From Chalciporus piperatus (taxonomy: Eukaryota; Basidiomycota; Agaricomycetes; Boletales; Boletaceae), in the NCBI GenBank assembly GCA_038093975.1, contig JBBPTG010000035.1:1-64000 (forward strand): a stretch of DNA of 64,000 bases, written 5' to 3'. Numbering within the stretch: the first letter of the stretch is position 1; each line of letters opens with the position of its first letter. Of the stretch, positions 61,014 to 64,000 are shown one piece after another. The translations under genes were made by a program, and so were the position numbers. Under the pieces are notes generated by a model, which was not told where the DNA came from, searched no databases, and saw only the letters and a list, made by a program, of their open reading frames with translations.

Positions 61014-64000
61014 TCACCAAGGCACCGCAAGACTACTCCAATCACGCAACAACGCCATCCTCTCCGTCCCAATCGGCCTCGTCATCTCCTGCTGTGCCTG
61101 AATACCCAATTCCTCAAACGCCTCGAGGAGCTGACCATCGAGTATGCCTTTGGAGAGGGACCTCGAAACGGTGTCGTTACGAACGATACTGTCCGTCCCG
61201 TCAGTAACTTGTTCTCCTGACTGAGGACGTGGAAGAACGTGAGATGCTTACCGGTATGCCTTGGGATTGAGACCCGCGACATGTTGGATATTGCGCGTCA
61301 GTTGACCTTGGAGAAGGTGCAATCGCTTGAAAGCACCCTCGTCGACCGGCGTGAGTGCACATAGCGAACCGTCTGTGAAACCTGGAGAGTAAAGCGTCAG
61401 TGCATTGGGCCCAACAATCGAGGACACAGAAGCATCGAGGGATGGACATACCGGTGATCAGCTTAGCTTGTGGGATTTCATTGTCTTCCTTGGTTCTTCG
61501 TGCGATAGTCCGGGACGTTCGGCACTCCTTGTGACAATGGAACTCGGCCTCGCACATAAGATATTGGCCGCCTCTCGACTCGGGGTCTACTCACCAAAAT
61601 CCAGAACCGTCAACGTCGAAAGTAGCTGACACGTCAAGAAAGTAACATACCGCCTGGGTCGTAAGTGAGGATACGCAACACTCCCTCATCATCATTAAGC
61701 ACGATCGACAACTCTCCGTTCGTGAAAAAAAAGTCCATGTTGGTCGCATAGGCTCTCCGATTATCCTTGCCCAAAATCGCGAGCTTGTATGGGTCCTCCT
61801 ATACTCGACGTTGAACATTCATCCGCCCCAAAGTTCGAGATCGAGAGAAAGAACATACCTGGAACGCGACAATCCAGACGCTTTTGACCGCATCTCCAAT
61901 CAACAATAGATTCTTCAACACTCGCAGACTCGTAACATACACCCCCACATCCAAGAACGCAACCCCAACGAGTCGCTCGTCAAGATCGAATGCCCTCACG
62001 AAGATCTAGAAATACAAGAACCAGATGTCAGCTCAAGTGGTCATTCAGCCTATACGCATCGTAACCCACCTTTTGTCCCATCGACGACACCAAGTACCCA
62101 TTTATGCCACAAAGCGCAGTCACAGGTCCCTTGGAATCATCACGTACACGCAACTTGAGTTTATACCATCGTTGCACATTGGACGACGGATCCGGAACGA
62201 CTTCCGCGACCTCAAAAATATACGTCTGTGTTGCATGACGCAAAGAGCAAACAGTGAATGAGCCAATGCAATCACATCACAAACAAGAATCGACAAATAC
62301 TCACTGCACCCTTGACAGCCAGATCCTCACCACGATCAATGGTCGTTCCAACTGCAATGAAATCTCTACTCCCAGATTCCGTACTGAGCGTCTCCAACGT
62401 CACACACTCCAACGCATTGACGTATTCGTTTGGCGCGAATTCATATCTACGAACCCATCAAACCATCAGCTGCTCCTTCCATTGTCAAAAAAAAAAGGAA
62501 CGGAGATGACAACCCACCCGTCCATAGTTATCCAACTGTCAGGTGAAATAAGCTCCAACGTCGAACAATCACATTGCGCGAACGACACCCCTGGGCCTGG
62601 ACCTCTCTTTTAGCGCTCATGTATAGTCTACCAAGAGCGAACGAAAACACGTTACCATCTGGCTCCCAAATAATGTTGCTGTCTTCGTCATACGATGTGA
62701 ACCTAGCTTGCAACGTGGAAGCTGCAACGATCAAGGACGCCGACGGTTCGAATACAATGTTTGAACACGGTCGAGACCGTGGAAGGGAACGTTTCGGTAG
62801 AACGGTATCCAATTCAACGTCAGGTATCCACTCAAGAAGACTAGGGCCCTAGCGACAAAAACCTTTTAGCCCAAACCCTCGGCGCCGAAAGAGAGAAGAG
62901 GGACAACGAGGTCCACACAACGTCATCCTCAACTCACCTCGTCAGAGTAAACCAAAAACTCCGCCTTTGATTCCCACAACGAGCACGCCGTGAAGGCGTG
63001 CACGACCGCATGTCCACTCGGGAACAACTTGAGGCCACCTTTGTCAGTGCGCACGATCCAGCTTGGTCGATCGCCGGTAAAGAACACGCCCGTGAGCGTG
63101 TGGCGACTGGTGGCGTCCGAGGTTGTTGTAGGTGACGTGACGAATGGTACGAATGTCCGGGATATCCGCTTTTGTTCCGCGAGCACGGTTTTCTCCGCTT
63201 CTTCTTGTTTAGATAGTTCAAATGTCCTCGTCAAGACTTTCGTAAAGATGACGTTCAAAAAGGTGACACGCGCATCGGACGTGGAAGGTTGAGGAGACGG
63301 AGCGGTGGAGGCTGGAGCGGGATGAAGCTCATAAACTGCCAGATGTCCGCAACGCATGAATACCTAAAATAGACTGTGAGGATCCCAATATATGAGTGAG
63401 AAACAGGCGCACGAAGAGATGAGGTGTTGGTGCCGACTCTCCTAAAGGAGCGATGAGAATCTGTTCAATATCCAGATCCTGAGGTTTCCGAGGTGGATCT
63501 TGGGGAAGAGAAACGGCAGGCGGATCGAGAGAATCGTTCAGAACCGGCTCCAGTGTGCTAATCGTGGTATTCGAAAATACGAGAGTCAGCTTCGGCAGCG
63601 ACCATATCTGATCGAGAAACTTTGTGAGTTTTCTAAATGAAAAGGGAAAAGGGAAGATGAACGAACCTCCATGACGCCCTGAGGGCGGATTAGCATCAAC
63701 CATGGGCTATTGTGTCCTGCAGTGACTACAGCCTGAAGAGTCGAAGTGACGTTCATGTCAGCACTGCTAGACGCTGGGACGGTAGCATCCGTCATTGACA
63801 TTTCAAGCAAGCCCGAGGTATCCATGTAGAAACATCCCGCAAGGTACTTGGATGACTTGTTTGAAACAAAGGGTGTCAGTCCTCTTCATATGACGCAATA
63901 CAACACCGGAATCTACCTTCTCGCCCATCGGTGACATGTCCTTTCTCCTGATTTTGCCTCGCTCAGTCTCGCCAATGAACAAGCCGATCGTTTCGTCCTC
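61014..64000 (-). CDS. CFT1: CFT1/CPSF160 mRNA cleavage and polyadenylation factor, 3' part
   Basis: Large beta-propeller scaffold of the nuclear 3'-end processing complex. The gene runs off the right edge, so the N-terminal part is missing. Visible in order: EDETIGLFIGETERGKIRRK, WLMLIRPQGVMEV, FMRCGHLAVYEL, FPSGHAVVHAFTACSLW, IVFEPSASLIVAASTLQARF with SYDEDSNIIWEPDG, YEFAPNEYVNALECVTLETL, YIFEVAEVVPDPSSNVQRWY, GPVTALCGINGYLVSSMGQK, VRAFDLDERLVGVAFLDVGV, LLLIGDAVKSVWIVAFQ, the ADxFFTNGEL-like DFFFTNGELSIVLND, LLRILTYDPG, then RNIQHVAGLNPKAYR, LLEAFEELGIQAQQEMTRPI and DWSSLAVPW with TGA at 61014-61016. These match the fungal CPSF-A (CFT1) C-terminal half closely. Ten or more short introns; no lesion seen. 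Confidence 0.9.

Overview
The window comes from the nuclear genome of a filamentous basidiomycete, most likely an Agaricomycete. Genes are cut by many short introns (about 45-65 nt, GT..AG). The protein set fits that group: a C2-NACHT-WD40 NLR, a DUF6533 membrane protein, a calcineurin A with a long fungal tail, a polyamine-type MFS transporter and an S1/P1 nuclease. Copia and tyrosine-recombinase remnants are also present. Species cannot be read from the sequence. Functions below come from motif and family recognition by eye; no search was run.

Left part (1-14.4 kb): a 5'-truncated tyrosine recombinase of a mobile element, about 3 kb of DNA without a recognisable gene, an SLC35F-type transporter (-), a DUF6533 membrane protein (-), two decayed genes (a conserved fungal coiled-coil protein and a sirtuin fragment whose catalytic His is Arg), and a RecQ helicase (+).

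Accessory middle (14.4-33.4 kb): a large direct duplication. Unit A (about 15.2-21.52 kb) and unit B (about 23.30-29.74 kb) each carry an MFS transporter (-) and, some 3.3 kb away, a glutathione S-transferase (+). Unit A's GST is broken by a truncated Copia element, and unit A also holds a 475-bp TIR element missing from unit B. A third, decayed MFS 3' end lies beside RecQ. A second, smaller tandem duplication (about 30.6-33.2 kb) carries two copies of a small SMP-like protein gene with the same promoter architecture. A tRNA-Val(CAC) follows.

Core block (33.5-50.7 kb): conserved housekeeping genes, closely packed: PIG-A/GPI3 (+), a WW-domain disordered protein (-), UNC50/GMH1 (+), calcineurin A (+) and SEC31 (+). 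SEC31 carries a perfect 61-bp tandem duplication that breaks its frame.

Right part (50.8-64 kb): a C2-NACHT-WD40 NLR (-) whose 14 near-identical WD40 repeats lie in a tract almost without CpG. Rearranged SEC31 fragments follow on the far side of the NLR. Then come an S1/P1 nuclease (-), a METTL18/HPM1-like histidine methyltransferase (+), an intron-containing tRNA-Ala(AGC) (-) and the 3' part of CFT1/CPSF160 (-), which runs off the right edge. The NLR between the real SEC31 and its relics, with its sharp compositional border, is the most unusual part of the window.
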